NCBI GenBank assembly: GCA_900208305.1
Contig: OAPG01000006.1
Coordinates: 496,001-560,000, forward strand
Length of the DNA stretch: 64,000 bases
Direction: 5' to 3'
DNA from: Melanopsichium pennsylvanicum
Taxonomy: Eukaryota > Basidiomycota > Ustilaginomycetes > Ustilaginales
Made by a program: the position numbers and the translations under genes. This document shows positions 49,479-60,304 of the stretch, in pieces; within the stretch, counting starts at the first letter, position 1, and each line of letters opens with the position of its first letter. The notes under the pieces are model-generated. The model worked only from the letters and a program-made list of their open reading frames with translations. It was not told the DNA's origin and made no database searches.

Positions 49479-52400
49479 ATGGGACCCTCCAGACACACCA
49501 GAGCGGCGGGTGCCCCATCCTCTTCGAGTCGTAAGGGCGAGGATGTTTCCACGTCCGCCCTCACCACCATAGCAGCTTCGGCCTCAAGAACACCAACGAG
49601 AGCTTCGCCGTATGCGAAGACACCAACAAAGTCATCCTCATCTGCGCTCACTCTCGCTCCTTACACGCCGACGTCGAGGACGAATTCGCCCATGATGTTG
49701 CGCGAAATTTTTTCCATCATCAGTCCCTTCCGTGGACTCAGCAAAGCAAGACGCTCTGCTGCTTTCGGATCTTCCGGTGAATCTGATGCTGAAGAGGAGC
49801 AGTCGAATAGAAGTCTCGCTGCTCCTCAGACCTCAACGCTGGAGGATGTCGAAGAGGCAGTCGACTCAGAAGATCGCATGATTGAAGATGCCGAAGAAGG
49901 AGTCTCGGCAGCGGATGTACCCGCGTCTTTTCAGCCCAGCCAACACGAGCTCCTCGATGTACCTTCGTCCGTGAGACGAAACACTCGCTCGCCAAGTCCC
50001 ATCCCTCGTTCTACGATGCCAGCGCCACCCAGGTCGCTTCCACTTGCCGACAATGCACTCGTCACACCGGGTCTCCGTCGCCAATTCGCGAACGCAAAGG
50101 CCGATGCAACCCCGGCAACATCTGGACCTTCAGCCGCATATCGGCCACCAACGCAGACAAGTCCCGTCTCGCGCAACTATGACCTGCTTGCCCGCTTCTT
50201 CTCCGAAAAGCAGCGTGGAGGTCAAGGCGGACTGACAGAAGTCGAAGTTGAAGGCTGCATCAGGCTCATTGAAGAGAGCATGACCTCGGGACGCAATCTC
50301 GAGTCCGAATTCATCGGCTCTTCTTCAGCGCAGCAAAGGCATTTTGCTTCTTCGTCACGAGCCAGCAGCATCGCTCCTCCCGCGATGCCATCTTCGCAGA
50401 GTACGAACAACCTCTTCCACCCTGGCACGTCTCAAATGCATGCCTCCTCGAGTGCCTACTCGTTTCTTGCCCCCCGTGCTCCTGCATCGCAGTCAAGTTT
50501 TGGCGGTAGTACATCATCTGCGAGACGGAGACCTATCTATCTCGGTCCAGGCATGAGCGGCCTCTCGCTGAACCGTAGAAGACCCGTCGTCGCCAGCGCT
50601 TCACGTGCTGCAGCGCTGGTCAGGACGCAAGCGCAGGGTGGCTTCATGCAAAGGTCGAGCACCGATCCCAACCTTGCCAGATACGGCAGGGATGCTGATG
50701 ACGAGCAAAACGCTTCTGATCGAGCGGAAGAGGGCAAGCGCCGTCGTACTGCTGCGGACTTTGCCTCTCCGGCGCAAGGGCGCTTATCTGCCGCTGAACA
50801 GACAGTGCAATTCGAGCCCGCGTACGAGAAGCAAGCCCGTCAAAGCAGCGCCCTTGCCAAAAATATTGCGACCATAGCGTCCACCAATGGCGCATCTGAA
50901 TCGCCTTTGAAGCGGGCGGCTCCAGATGCAGAGTCAGCAGGCCCAATGACGGCCAAAGCAAGTCCGCCAAAGACGCGCACCGCAAGCGCGATCCAAGATA
51001 TCCTCAAGACCACTCCACCCGTGCGACCTGCCACCAAGCCCGAGCTCGTCAACCCGTATCAGTCGGCCGCATCACTCACTGCGAAGGGCAAGAAAGCCGA
51101 CGACGAAGCGACGGAGAGACCCGTGCGTCGCTCTGCCCGCAGCTCGATGCTCACGCGTGCCAAAGCCAGGGAGAGTGCGAAGGCAGCAGAGAAGAACAGC
51201 CCGCCCCGAAAAGAGTCTGTGTTGGATCTGATCGAGCGGACCGCACCCAAGACGAGCAAGAGAAAACCGGATGCCCCTGAGCCTCAACACAACGGAAAGA
51301 CGGCTGCGACGGAGCCTGCCGCAACCCCAGCCCCTGCTGCGGCTGAGCCTTTCGAGGCAGAACGAAAGCTACAAAAGACAGAAGAAGTGCAGCGCCGACT
51401 TGAGGCTCTCACAAAGGCCAAGCAGGATCAGCAGCAGACCGCACCAAACCCAGCAGTCACGGTGGAGAAGAAGGCTTCTGTCAGTCTCGTGCCTCCCCAA
51501 TACACAGCTACCAAGCCCAAGAAACCTTCGCCGCTTTCGGCTGCTTTCCAAGCTCCTGACTCACCAAGCTCGGATTCGGAGGCGAGCGCAACGGTGCCGC
51601 AACTGCGAGGGCCAACTCTTGCTCAGCCTAGCTTCGATTTTGGTGGCCCCGCATCGGCAAAGGTGACAGCGCCCTCAAGCGGATTCTCGTTCAGCGCGCC
51701 AAAGCTTAGCGCTGCCGCTCCAGCTTCCGCACCGGCGGCGGCGGTCTCGTCGAGCGGGTTCAGCTTTTCGAAGCCAGTGGCATCGGCAGCACCGTCAACT
51801 TCGGCACCATCACCTGCACTATCGTCGGGGTTCTCCTTCACCCCCGTTGGAAGCGCACCCGCACCTTCGAAGCCATCTGCCACTTCGGCTTCTTCGGTTG
51901 GTTTCAGTTTTTCGGCCCCCAAGCCTGCACCTACAGCGCCCGCTGCTGGCCCTACCACTTCCACCTCTGCCGTTTCAAGCATTCGTGCGCCTCAACCGAG
52001 CTCGCCTCGCAGCGAAGTCCTCACAGAAGACGTGTCGAAACTGCCCGAGTTCGAATTTAAGGCGCCCGCAGTATCCACATCAACATACGGCGACAAGGCG
52101 CTCAGAGACGAAATCAGCTCGGTCGCGCAGGCCGCTTTGCCCCAATTTGAGTTCATTTATGATATTGACACCTCCGCCGCCGAAGAGAAGAAACAAACGC
52201 AGACTTGGGATCGCGCTGCTGCGTCGGCCAAAGCTCTTGCTTCGTCTTGTAGCGGAGGATTCAGCTTCTCTGCTGCTAGACCTGGACAAGAGACCTCTGA
52301 TGCGGGTACTGGGTTCAGCTTATCCGTTCCCAAGGTCACACAGCCGAACGCTTTTGCCAACACTGGATTCAGCTTGTCCGCTTCTCCTGCTCCCGCTGTC

Positions 52401-52850
52401 CCGAGCTCAGCTGCCAACACTGCTGTTATCGAAGAAAGCAGCACCGAAGATACGTCTTCGTCGGATGACCCGAGCAAAGCCCAATCGAGCGGCCTGCTCG
52501 GTGAGGGAGAAGGAGAAGAATCAGAAAGCACCTTGTTCGAAGTGAGAGCCAAGATCTGGCGACTTGACATGGAGACCAAATTATGGAAGGATCTGGGTGT
52601 ATGCATTGCCAAGATCAAGCACGACTCGGCGACGGGTAAGCATAGATTGTTGGCGCGCAACGAAGCCAACGGCAAAGTGGCGGTCAACTTTATGGCTTAT
52701 AAAGGTCTCAAGACTATGTTGGATAAGACGGTCAACAGTTTTCTCGGGTTTGATGGACAGGAACCCATGCAGTTGAGAATCAAGGTCAAGACGGAGGATA
52801 TGGCCAAGGAATTCAAGGATAAGATTGAAGATGCAGGAGCAAAGGTATAG
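49479..52850 (+). CDS. FG nucleoporin with C-terminal Ran-binding domain (Nup2/Nup50-like)
   Basis: Nup2/Nup50 proteins sit at the nuclear basket and help release import cargo from importin-alpha with Ran-GTP. The 1123-residue protein ends in a RanBP1-type domain (about 1015-1120): STLFEVRAKIWRLDMETKLW, HRLLARNEANGKVAVNF and MQLRIKVKTEDMAKEFKDK. Before it lie seven GFSF/GFSL units between about 730 and 970 with Ser/Ala/Pro spacers, the FG-type repeats. Near the N-terminus, residues 72-91 form an amphipathic helix (MLREIFSIISPFRGLSKARR) with a basic end, similar to the membrane-binding helices of yeast Nup1 and Nup60. The middle is disordered with basic patches that could act as nuclear import signals. 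The start is the first ATG. The Nup2-like label is favoured by the Ran domain; the helix is unusual for Nup2. Confidence 0.85.
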   Translation: MGPSRHTRAAGAPSSSSRKGEDVSTSALTTIAASASRTPTRASPYAKTPTKSSSSALTLAPYTPTSRTNSPMMLREIFSIISPFRGLSKARRSAAFGSSGESDAEEEQSNRSLAAPQTSTLEDVEEAVDSEDRMIEDAEEGVSAADVPASFQPSQHELLDVPSSVRRNTRSPSPIPRSTMPAPPRSLPLADNALVTPGLRRQFANAKADATPATSGPSAAYRPPTQTSPVSRNYDLLARFFSEKQRGGQGGLTEVEVEGCIRLIEESMTSGRNLESEFIGSSSAQQRHFASSSRASSIAPPAMPSSQSTNNLFHPGTSQMHASSSAYSFLAPRAPASQSSFGGSTSSARRRPIYLGPGMSGLSLNRRRPVVASASRAAALVRTQAQGGFMQRSSTDPNLARYGRDADDEQNASDRAEEGKRRRTAADFASPAQGRLSAAEQTVQFEPAYEKQARQSSALAKNIATIASTNGASESPLKRAAPDAESAGPMTAKASPPKTRTASAIQDILKTTPPVRPATKPELVNPYQSAASLTAKGKKADDEATERPVRRSARSSMLTRAKARESAKAAEKNSPPRKESVLDLIERTAPKTSKRKPDAPEPQHNGKTAATEPAATPAPAAAEPFEAERKLQKTEEVQRRLEALTKAKQDQQQTAPNPAVTVEKKASVSLVPPQYTATKPKKPSPLSAAFQAPDSPSSDSEASATVPQLRGPTLAQPSFDFGGPASAKVTAPSSGFSFSAPKLSAAAPASAPAAAVSSSGFSFSKPVASAAPSTSAPSPALSSGFSFTPVGSAPAPSKPSATSASSVGFSFSAPKPAPTAPAAGPTTSTSAVSSIRAPQPSSPRSEVLTEDVSKLPEFEFKAPAVSTSTYGDKALRDEISSVAQAALPQFEFIYDIDTSAAEEKKQTQTWDRAAASAKALASSCSGGFSFSAARPGQETSDAGTGFSLSVPKVTQPNAFANTGFSLSASPAPAVPSSAANTAVIEESSTEDTSSSDDPSKAQSSGLLGEGEGEESESTLFEVRAKIWRLDMETKLWKDLGVCIAKIKHDSATGKHRLLARNEANGKVAVNFMAYKGLKTMLDKTVNSFLGFDGQEPMQLRIKVKTEDMAKEFKDKIEDAGAKV

Positions 52851-55800
52851 TGGATGGGGGAGGTAGCGGATTTGGATTGTAATTACGAAGAAAAAGTAGA
52901 TTCTTGCCGCGTGTGTGGTGGGAAGATGAGTGAGTTGCAGATTTTGGTGTGTGTGTGTGTGTGTCCGATGTTTCGGTTCGCTTGTTTTTTTTTTTCTTTT
53001 TCTCTTTGTTCTCCCTCTCCCGTTCCCTCTTTTCCTTGTGGAAGCTTATTAAAAGTATGCCCCAAATATTTGATTGATCAGTCTTGTTTTTCTTTTTCAG
53101 TGGCTGATTGATTGAAGAAGGAGGCTAGATTAGACTCAGTAATGGGTAATGAAACTAGGATTTAGGTCGACAATCTTTATTCGCCTCCGTGGAAGTATGA
53201 CCCATTGAATGTTTCAAACATGCTAGAAACCCTTTTCCCATTCATTCATTCATTCTTTTTTTTTCGTCTTTTCTTCATTTCGAACACTTGGTTGTTGTTG
53301 TTGTTTTTTTCTTCTTGGTTCTCTTTGTGAGGGAATGATAGGTTGAGTAGCAAGGGTAATGGGCTACTTTTATGAAGTTGTTCGTGTGGTGGGGTGGCAA
53401 ATGTGGTAAATTCACAGTCGAATTTAAACGTGAGAGTGAAGTGAATTGATGAGCGGTGGTGAGGTAAAAAAAAAAAAGAAGAAGAAAAAGAGGGACAATC
53501 AAATGGCGAACTGGACTGCATATCTACAGCCGGTTTCGACAAGGCATTATTTCTGTCCTAGAATAATCAAGTTTTGTTGGTTACCAATCACATGTATGTT
53601 GAAAGTTTGGTTTCCTGCTTGGATTTGATGAGACGTGGTTTCTTGATGTGAGAAACACCCATTGGAGGGAGAAGGAACTTGCTTTCGCTGTACGTTGTTA
53701 CCATCCAAAACCCTGGTGAGCCCCAGGGGAAATTTAACCCCGCAAGGCCTGACTGCCCCACTAAAGAGTTATGCATGGGCGTCGGTGTGCGAGCTCACCT
53801 ACAACATTTTCATACACACTGTAATTTACTGTACATATGATCGTTCATTGCTCCAAACCCTATCGCCGACATTCGACAGTACCTGCATCAAGTCATGTTG
53901 TTCGACCCGGCTTGAAGAGTTTTCATTGGTACCGAGGGGAGTAGCATTGGTAGTGTAGCAAGTTGAACCATCTGTAAAAGAGATGGACGCGTGATCGACA
54001 GGACTCTAAAAAAAATCCCTTTTTTTTCATTCATGGAAGCGATTGTCGGCCAAATCTACTTTCTGCTTTGCCTTTGCTTCCTTGTTTCTTTCACAAGATG
54101 AGGGGAGTAACCTCTATGTTGATATCATGGGGGATGTAAAGGAGTCAACGAACGCTCACATCAGGGTTGTTCGCGTGAGGTATGCGCTCATGAATGACGA
54201 AAAAAACAACAGGACAGTAGTTAAGCGAGGCAATTTTTTGAAATGTTAGATTAGAGCAAACCAAAACCTCCCGGCATTTTCTCTTCCGGACGAGTTCTGG
54301 GGTTAGGGGAGGTTTCCAAAAACCCCACGCCAAAATACGAGACCTCTTTTCGCCCCGCAGAGTTTGCGGTAGGGAAGTTTAAGGTCGACTTGCAGGTTGA
54401 AAGAATACGACGCGGATCGATAACTGCATGTTGTAGGAAAGGGAGTGATGAATGGCTCCGCCTGTGTCTTTCGTCTAAATTTATAAGGACTTTTTGTCGC
54501 TTGGGTGTCGAACTATGTTCCCCCTACTTTCGACCCTTGTTTCTCGTCATAGGCTGCGGAGAAGCTATCTCGCGAACGAGGCAGTCATGACCAAAGTTTG
54601 TGTGCGAGGGCAAAAAGAATTCAAGACAAGAGAGCAGAATGGAGAGCGAGGATGAGTGACCGCCGTGTTACCACTTCCAACGGATTGATTGCGCGGTTCA
54701 AGTTTTAGCCAGCCACTCGATCGGTCGGACACGCAGCGGAACACAAAGTTGACATGTGAGTTTGAGTAATTTGTTCGGAATCCGAAAAGGGCCCTTGCGG
54801 ATCTACCGGGCCGGTGAGTAACGCATGTACTGTATTTGCAACAGGGTCCCGTCCATCCTTTTAGTTGTTGATTTTTCATACTGTATTTCCCGAATTTTGT
54901 TGTGTAAAAAAAAAAAAAAGCTAAAAATTATGCAATTTTAGAAGGAGTCGGACAAGAGAAAGCAGCCAAGAGCATACCACAAAAAAGAAAGTTAGGGTTG
55001 TTGATGGAGAAAGAGCCTAGACTCGTCTTTGCTTGCTTTTTGCAGTCTCTGAAAACAATCGCATTCCTTGTTTTAAGCAGCGGAATTTAAGCCAACATAT
55101 TTATTTTAAGCCGAATCAGCAACAGAAAAAAGACAAAACAAGACCACCACATGTTGGTATGGATTGGACTAAGCGTTAGCTCTGGAGAGTGATGATCGGG
55201 AAGGATGCACAATTCCGTCATACCGAAAAAAAACTTTAAGAGCCTCACCAACTTACCGGGCACGAATCAAGCTCTAAATTGGTGTTTGCTTCTGGTTTTT
55301 GAGAAGCCGGAGCGGAAGAGCTCTGTGTGTCTTGCGGTACTGAATTCTTATTCATACATTGTCAAGTGCAAAAATTAAACAAAAAGCTACTGTACAATCG
55401 CAAAACAGAGTTGATAGGGATCGGGGAAAATAATTAGAGCTTTCTTCGATCGTCACCTGCGTCCGAGAATGATGCTTCAAACGCCGAAAATGGAGGAGAT
55501 TTTGGTGAAAATGTAGACTGTTACTTTATTTATAGGCACCCTGCAAGGTGGACGAATCAGACAAATATTTTCAGGGGCTGGACACAGTAGCCAAGAGAAG
55601 TGCCGTAATTAGTCAGGGTCCAACGATCGACTTGACTGATTCCGTGGGTCCAATTTTGTTTTGCATTCTTAACGCAGCCGAAGTTTCGATCTTGACGTGC
55701 AGGTTCAATCGCATCCGCAGAACCGCTTTTGTCAACGCCTCACTCTCGACTCTCCACACGCGATTTTGGGTTAAACAGCTTTCTTCAAAACAAAGATGTG

Positions 55801-57585
55801 GACAAGCAAGTCTTATTCACAGACAGTTGCGCAACGAAATTCCTGGGTCTCTTCTGAGGCAGGTGATGGTGTTCATTCCATGTCCGGTGCCGGATTGGTA
55901 AGTTTTAGTTTCAGTGTATTATAAGTGCTGAATTAGCATTTGAGAATGATGCAGTCATCTGGGCTGCCACGCTCGTACTGCCTGTCCATAATGAGATCAA
56001 ACGTTTCATATATACAATATACACGGAATACACAAATTGACGGTACACTAGCCATCCACCTCAAGCACACATACACAATTGCATCTTCTCCTCGGATTGC
56101 TTCTCATTCTTTCTTCGTTGTTCGGCGTGGCAGACATCGAGAGTAATCGACAATCGCTGTTGTCGGGTCGAATCCGTGATCTATACAGCAATGCTGCTTT
56201 AAATAAAGCTGGCATCTTGACGGTGTGTGCTTTGTTTTTCATGTGCTTTTATGAAACTATTCACAATGTGATTGCCTGGCTCAATTTTCATCTGTCACCA
56301 ACGGCAGCAAAACACGGGATTTCCGAAGAGAAATTGCTTGGCTCGATTTTTTGAGTTTTAGAGAATTTTCCCCCTGCTCATGTCTCTTCGGTGCCGGATT
56401 CAAGGGGCTTCAGTTCAGTGCACCGGATTTGAGGCAATTTTGACGACAAAAGTCGAATTTTAAGATTACATGTGTTTTTGATCGGTGGTCGAGAATTGTG
56501 TTGCTGTGGCGATTTTGAGCATAGTGGCTGCGGGAGAAGAACACCAGAGGAAAGCGTTATTTTCTGCTCTCAACATTTTGGTTAAGGAACAAAGAACTGG
56601 GTCACGAGATATTACTTTAATTTCATTTCTTTTTTATTGTTTCGCACAAGACGTGGAATCGCCACCATCGCTCTTAATATGAATCTTTGCGCATTGGGCT
56701 CTCGCTGCTGTGCTCTCGAACTTACGCTCCTTGCTTTGGCCTGAGTGGTGTATGCAGATGATGCAACAATTGCAGCTGCAACTTGTGTCTAAAGTCTAAA
56801 ATTTTGGGCTCATGTCTATAAACATTCATCCTTCCACCACACGCTTTGCCTCTTGGAATTGGGCGATTCATTCCAATGGTCTCGGTTGTCTCTTGTCAAA
56901 CTCTGGCACTAGAACGCGAATTGCTTCTGCTGACACTCTCGATCTGCTCTTGCATTCTCAACAAGCCAAAGTCCGCGAGCTGATTGTTTCATGCATTTCC
57001 AACAACACCTTTGCTCGTCTCTTTCGGTCTGCACCTTTTCGCGTTGACTGCGCCCTGTCAATCAATTCAACATTGTCCGCTCATCTCCCCCATTCTCCCG
57101 TACCATCCAACCTCCACTCCTTTGCTTTCTTGGCGGTCAAACGCATGGAATACCTGCTGACTGCTCTGCCTCGCTTGGCCTATGCTCGCTTCCCTGGTGT
57201 CCAATATACACAGGAGCCTCTTGGCTCATCCTCCAGCTCAAAAGCTTCAATTTTGTGCTTTTCTTCACTCTCTCCTCTGCATCCCTTTTTCTGCCTGCGC
57301 ATCCAGACATTTTGCCGAGACCGGATCTCCGCCCAGACAAGAAAGCAGAACCACCAAAGCAGCACAAACATTCAGCACTCTCACCCTTGTCCTTATCTTT
57401 TCGCCTTCTCCTGTGCGTTTTCTTCGTGTGCGTTTTCTTCGTGTGCTCGCCTGCTCGCCTGCTCGCCTGCTCGCCTGCTCGGTTGCGGTTTCGCTTTTAC
57501 ACAACTGAATCCTTCCACTAGCAAACACTCTGGGTTTGCGTGCCTGGTGCTTGCCACCTTAAGGTACATACGCAGATTACTCATG
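52851..57585. other. Gene-poor region upstream of the WOPR regulator
   Basis: About 4.7 kb with no convincing gene. It contains a (TG)n tract at about 52948, many A and T homopolymer runs, one exact AATTTACTGTA at 53823-53833 and a related TACTGTATTT at about 54828 and 54881. Tandem CTCGCCTG units lie at 57446-57477. The 11-mer GGTGCCGGATT occurs twice within about 500 bases (about 55888 and 56391). A 262-codon ATG frame at 56812-57600 is listed separately as doubtful. It may hold long regulatory sequence or a non-coding RNA for the WOPR gene. Confidence 0.5.
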
Positions 57586-57600
57586 ATCCCTTGCTGCTAG
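56812..57600 (+). CDS. Doubtful 262-codon open frame upstream of the WOPR gene
   Basis: The frame starts at ATG and ends at a TAG 620 bases before the WOPR ATG. Its product is rich in Ser, Leu, Cys and Ala with no recognisable domain, and part of it is encoded by the CTCGCCTG tandem repeat (ACSPARLL repeated). The DNA is T/C-rich on this strand, and such sequence contains few stop codons by chance, so a long open frame is weak evidence. If the WOPR transcript starts far upstream, this would be an upstream open frame; otherwise it is probably not translated. Confidence 0.15.
   Translation: MSINIHPSTTRFASWNWAIHSNGLGCLLSNSGTRTRIASADTLDLLLHSQQAKVRELIVSCISNNTFARLFRSAPFRVDCALSINSTLSAHLPHSPVPSNLHSFAFLAVKRMEYLLTALPRLAYARFPGVQYTQEPLGSSSSSKASILCFSSLSPLHPFFCLRIQTFCRDRISAQTRKQNHQSSTNIQHSHPCPYLFAFSCAFSSCAFSSCARLLACSPARLLGCGFAFTQLNPSTSKHSGFACLVLATLRYIRRLLMIPCC
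57446..57477. repeat. CTCGCCTG minisatellite, four perfect 8-base units
   Basis: Four tandem copies of CTCGCCTG are followed by a partial unit. They are directly preceded by two copies of a GTGCGTTTTCTTC-like 15-mer at about 57412-57441. The cluster lies about 750 bases upstream of the WOPR ATG. Confidence 0.95.
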
Positions 57601-58220
57601 CTTCGATCCTCTCCAACCTCTGCTCCTTCATACACAACTCAGTCATCTTGACAATCTACTACTCTACTCGGTACGCTCTCCTTTGCTCAGCCAACTCAAA
57701 TCCAAACCTTGTGCCTCCTCCTCCTCCTCCTCCTCCTCCTCCTCCTTGCAAACACTGCAGCAAGCCACTTTGCCCGCCATCATTCATCGTCCTTCTTAGC
57801 TTTCCTCTTCCTCACCATCCGCAACAAGCGACGTCGCTTCGCTGATCTCTCTTCGCCGTCGTCACCTCTCCGCTACGACAACCTGTGCACTCACTTTCCT
57901 CCGACTTGCACATCCGACCAAAAGAAATTTCCTCTCCAATCCCTTGGTAACACCACGAGCTCACCCTTGAATCAAGGCTTCACTCCATCATCACCTTTGA
58001 TCACCAGTTCTGGCTCAACTAGGCTGCCTCGCTTCACTGAAGCCAACCTTATCCCTACGTCGTTCACCACGTCTCACTGATCTAGACGCTCACTGTCAGG
58101 CTCTATTCAGCCGCTCTGCTATCGCAACTCATCTGGCTACCATCCAAAGGCACGCTCCATAGTCAAACACCCTTGGTGCCGCTGTGTCGACCATACTCTT
58201 AGCCCATCGTTACCCAAAAC
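57586..58220 (+). promoter_or_regulatory. ATG-free pyrimidine-rich leader or promoter of the WOPR gene
   Basis: Over 635 bases before the WOPR start codon there is no ATG in any of the three plus-strand frames, although one would be expected roughly every 60-70 bases. The strand is rich in T and C and includes (CCT)11 at 57714-57746. This pattern is typical of a long 5' untranslated leader in which upstream starts have been removed by selection. The transcription start itself cannot be seen. Confidence 0.5.
57714..57746. repeat. (CCT)11 trinucleotide repeat
   Basis: Eleven perfect CCT units lie in the pyrimidine-rich leader about 475 bases before the WOPR ATG. Confidence 0.95.
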
Positions 58221-60152
58221 ATGCCTGGTCCCTACTCAAATAGCTCGTACCCTCACGACCGCTACTCCCACCACGCCGAGGAGCACACTAATACCATGCA
58301 CTCATACAACAACAGACATATGCCCATCAGACCCGACTTTGCTCGCTCGCAAACTCTGCCTCGAGGTGCACTGCCTGGACCCCCTCACGGTCCCATGTAT
58401 CCCGATCATGGCCAACACGAGCGAGCCTACCCACCTCACCACGCTCCTCACCCTACCTACACCCGACAGCATCGCTCGTACTATGACGAGCGCGGACCCC
58501 TACCTCCCCCGCCTCTCCACCACCGACACACGCACCATGAGGATCCATATTACGGCTACGACGGCCGATCTCCCAATTCGTCCAGCCCTGTGCAGCCCCT
58601 CGGCCCTTATAATTACGCCTATCACGCGCCGCCCCAGCACTCCGTTCATGCAGCCCACCACGATCGTCATCCCCAATACCATCACCATGCCTCGTTCTCG
58701 TCCTCTGACTCGTTCGCCTCGTCCTCCCTCCACGGCATGCGAGGACCCGTGGGCAACCCCATGTCCATGCCCACTGGTTCCCAACAGCTGCCTACCTACC
58801 GAGGCCACATCAAGACCACAAAGGATGCCATCCTTCTTCTCGCCGCGTGCGATCTCGTCGAAGATACTGATTCGCCAGGCCTGCCTCCCCCGCGTCGGGT
58901 CACCCGTCGACTTCTGGATTCGGAGCGAGCCGACCTCATTTGCAGCGGCAGCATCTTTGTGTGGGATGAAAAGGAGGCTGGCATGCGTCGTTGGACTGAC
59001 GGCAAATGCTGGTCCGCCAGTCGTGTCTCTGGCTGCTTCCTCACCTACCGCGAGCTCGAGGCGAGGAAGAAGCCAAGTTCGTCTATTACCGGCGGCCCCA
59101 CTTCCAACCTCTACAAGGCCGAGGGCTTGATCAAGCAAAGCTTCAGCATGACCACCACGTCTGGGCGCAAGTTGCACGTCATCTCGTACTACACTAAGAG
59201 GGACGTGAGGGAAGGATTGTTGAGGAGGGTTAGTGAGGATCCCAGATTCGTAGGGGAGAACGGAGGCGAGTGGGGACTCGAGGTGGACGAGGCCGAGTAT
59301 CCCGACCCGATCAGCAGGGCCGGTGATCTTCCGCCTGGCGTCAACCCTGATGAACTCGAGGGTAGTCAATCTCCTTCTGGCCCGGCTCACGCCGAGGTTC
59401 CAAGGGAAGAAGCTATGCAACGTTCTAGGGACAACTCTTACCACGGAGCATGCAAGATTACTCCAGGTCCTCGAGGGCTCGGTGACGGCCTTCGCACCTC
59501 GCCTCACCACTCGCCACCTCGACGTGGTCTCGATGGGCATCACCTTGCTTATGGCCCAGCAGCAGTCAAGGGCGAGCTAATGGATCGACTTCCGTACCCT
59601 GCAGAAGTTACGCCTTTGCACGAAGCTCGAGGCCTCCTGCCTATCCGCCCGATCCACGTCGACTCGAAAATGTCCCCCGCTGACTTTTCTGTGGGCCGCA
59701 ATGATGCAGCACCCACGCCGCTAAGCCCTGGTCATCTCTACGGCCGTAAACGATCCTGCCAGGACTTCCGCTCTTCTTCCATCGATGACCACAATGATGT
59801 CAAACCGCAGCGTCCCAAGTTGCAGCGACTGCGCAGTTCTAGCATGTCTATCCGCAACAGCAGCGCTCAAGATGTGCTTGCGCCCATCCGTGCTTTGGGT
59901 CGTGTCGGGAGCGATGATGAAGGAGTGAGCAAGCTTCGCTCTACTCACGGCGTTGTCGGGTTTGGCAAGGAACAGCATGACAGTGCTGTCGGCGCACTGT
60001 TGAGCTTGAGGAGTGGCAGTGGCAGCAGTGACGACAGTGGAGTAGCGCCCACCACCGCTCCTAGTAGCACCGAAGAGGAAGTGACCCCCGCCAAGGGCTC
60101 TTTCTCCAGAATGGACCGAGCTGCACTCGATAGGTTCCCAGTACGCATCTAG
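58221..60152 (+). CDS. WOPR-family transcriptional regulator (Gti1/Pac2/Wor1 type)
   Basis: WOPR proteins control morphological switching and pathogenic development in fungi (Wor1, Ryp1, Gti1, Pac2; Ros1 in Ustilago maydis). The 643-residue protein has a His/Pro/Tyr-rich N-terminus. The WOPR domain occupies about 193-335. Its first half reads YRGHIKTTKDAILLLAACDL, then LICSGSIFVWDEKEAGMRRW, TDGKCWSASRVSGCF and LTYREL. Its second half reads YKAEGLIKQSFSMTTTSGRK and LHVISYYTKRDV. A short insert (EDTDSPGLPPP) follows the first helix. The C-terminal half is disordered, with KRSC- and KPQRPKLQRLR-type basic patches that could be nuclear signals. Which family member this corresponds to cannot be settled from sequence alone. 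The start is the first ATG after the ATG-free leader. It stands alone in about 11 kb. Confidence 0.93.
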   Translation: MPGPYSNSSYPHDRYSHHAEEHTNTMHSYNNRHMPIRPDFARSQTLPRGALPGPPHGPMYPDHGQHERAYPPHHAPHPTYTRQHRSYYDERGPLPPPPLHHRHTHHEDPYYGYDGRSPNSSSPVQPLGPYNYAYHAPPQHSVHAAHHDRHPQYHHHASFSSSDSFASSSLHGMRGPVGNPMSMPTGSQQLPTYRGHIKTTKDAILLLAACDLVEDTDSPGLPPPRRVTRRLLDSERADLICSGSIFVWDEKEAGMRRWTDGKCWSASRVSGCFLTYRELEARKKPSSSITGGPTSNLYKAEGLIKQSFSMTTTSGRKLHVISYYTKRDVREGLLRRVSEDPRFVGENGGEWGLEVDEAEYPDPISRAGDLPPGVNPDELEGSQSPSGPAHAEVPREEAMQRSRDNSYHGACKITPGPRGLGDGLRTSPHHSPPRRGLDGHHLAYGPAAVKGELMDRLPYPAEVTPLHEARGLLPIRPIHVDSKMSPADFSVGRNDAAPTPLSPGHLYGRKRSCQDFRSSSIDDHNDVKPQRPKLQRLRSSSMSIRNSSAQDVLAPIRALGRVGSDDEGVSKLRSTHGVVGFGKEQHDSAVGALLSLRSGSGSSDDSGVAPTTAPSSTEEEVTPAKGSFSRMDRAALDRFPVRI

Positions 60153-60252
60153 CATCAGCACCACCTCATGAACAAAATTTGGTCTTTCTTTCTGCTTAGT
60201 AGTCTTTTATATTTGTACACCACAATGGCTCGAATTTGTTGTGACGATTGTC

Positions 60253-60304
60253 GCTCTCTCTCTCTTTCTCTCTCTTCCTCTCTCTTTCTCTCTCTCACTC
60301 TCCC
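60253..60304. repeat. TC-rich low-complexity tract
   Basis: CTCTCTCTCTTT-type sequence about 100 bases after the WOPR stop codon, probably in its 3' UTR. Confidence 0.85.

Noticed and set aside
54990..54999. TTAGGG-like telomere sequence near the gene-poor end (also at about 54303)
   Set aside because: Only single isolated copies occur; there is no tandem array, so no telomere or subtelomere is implied.
56160..56185. GGGTCGAATCC resembling a tRNA B-box
   Set aside because: No matching A-box or cloverleaf could be drawn around it; similar short matches at about 1284 and 55702 also fail.
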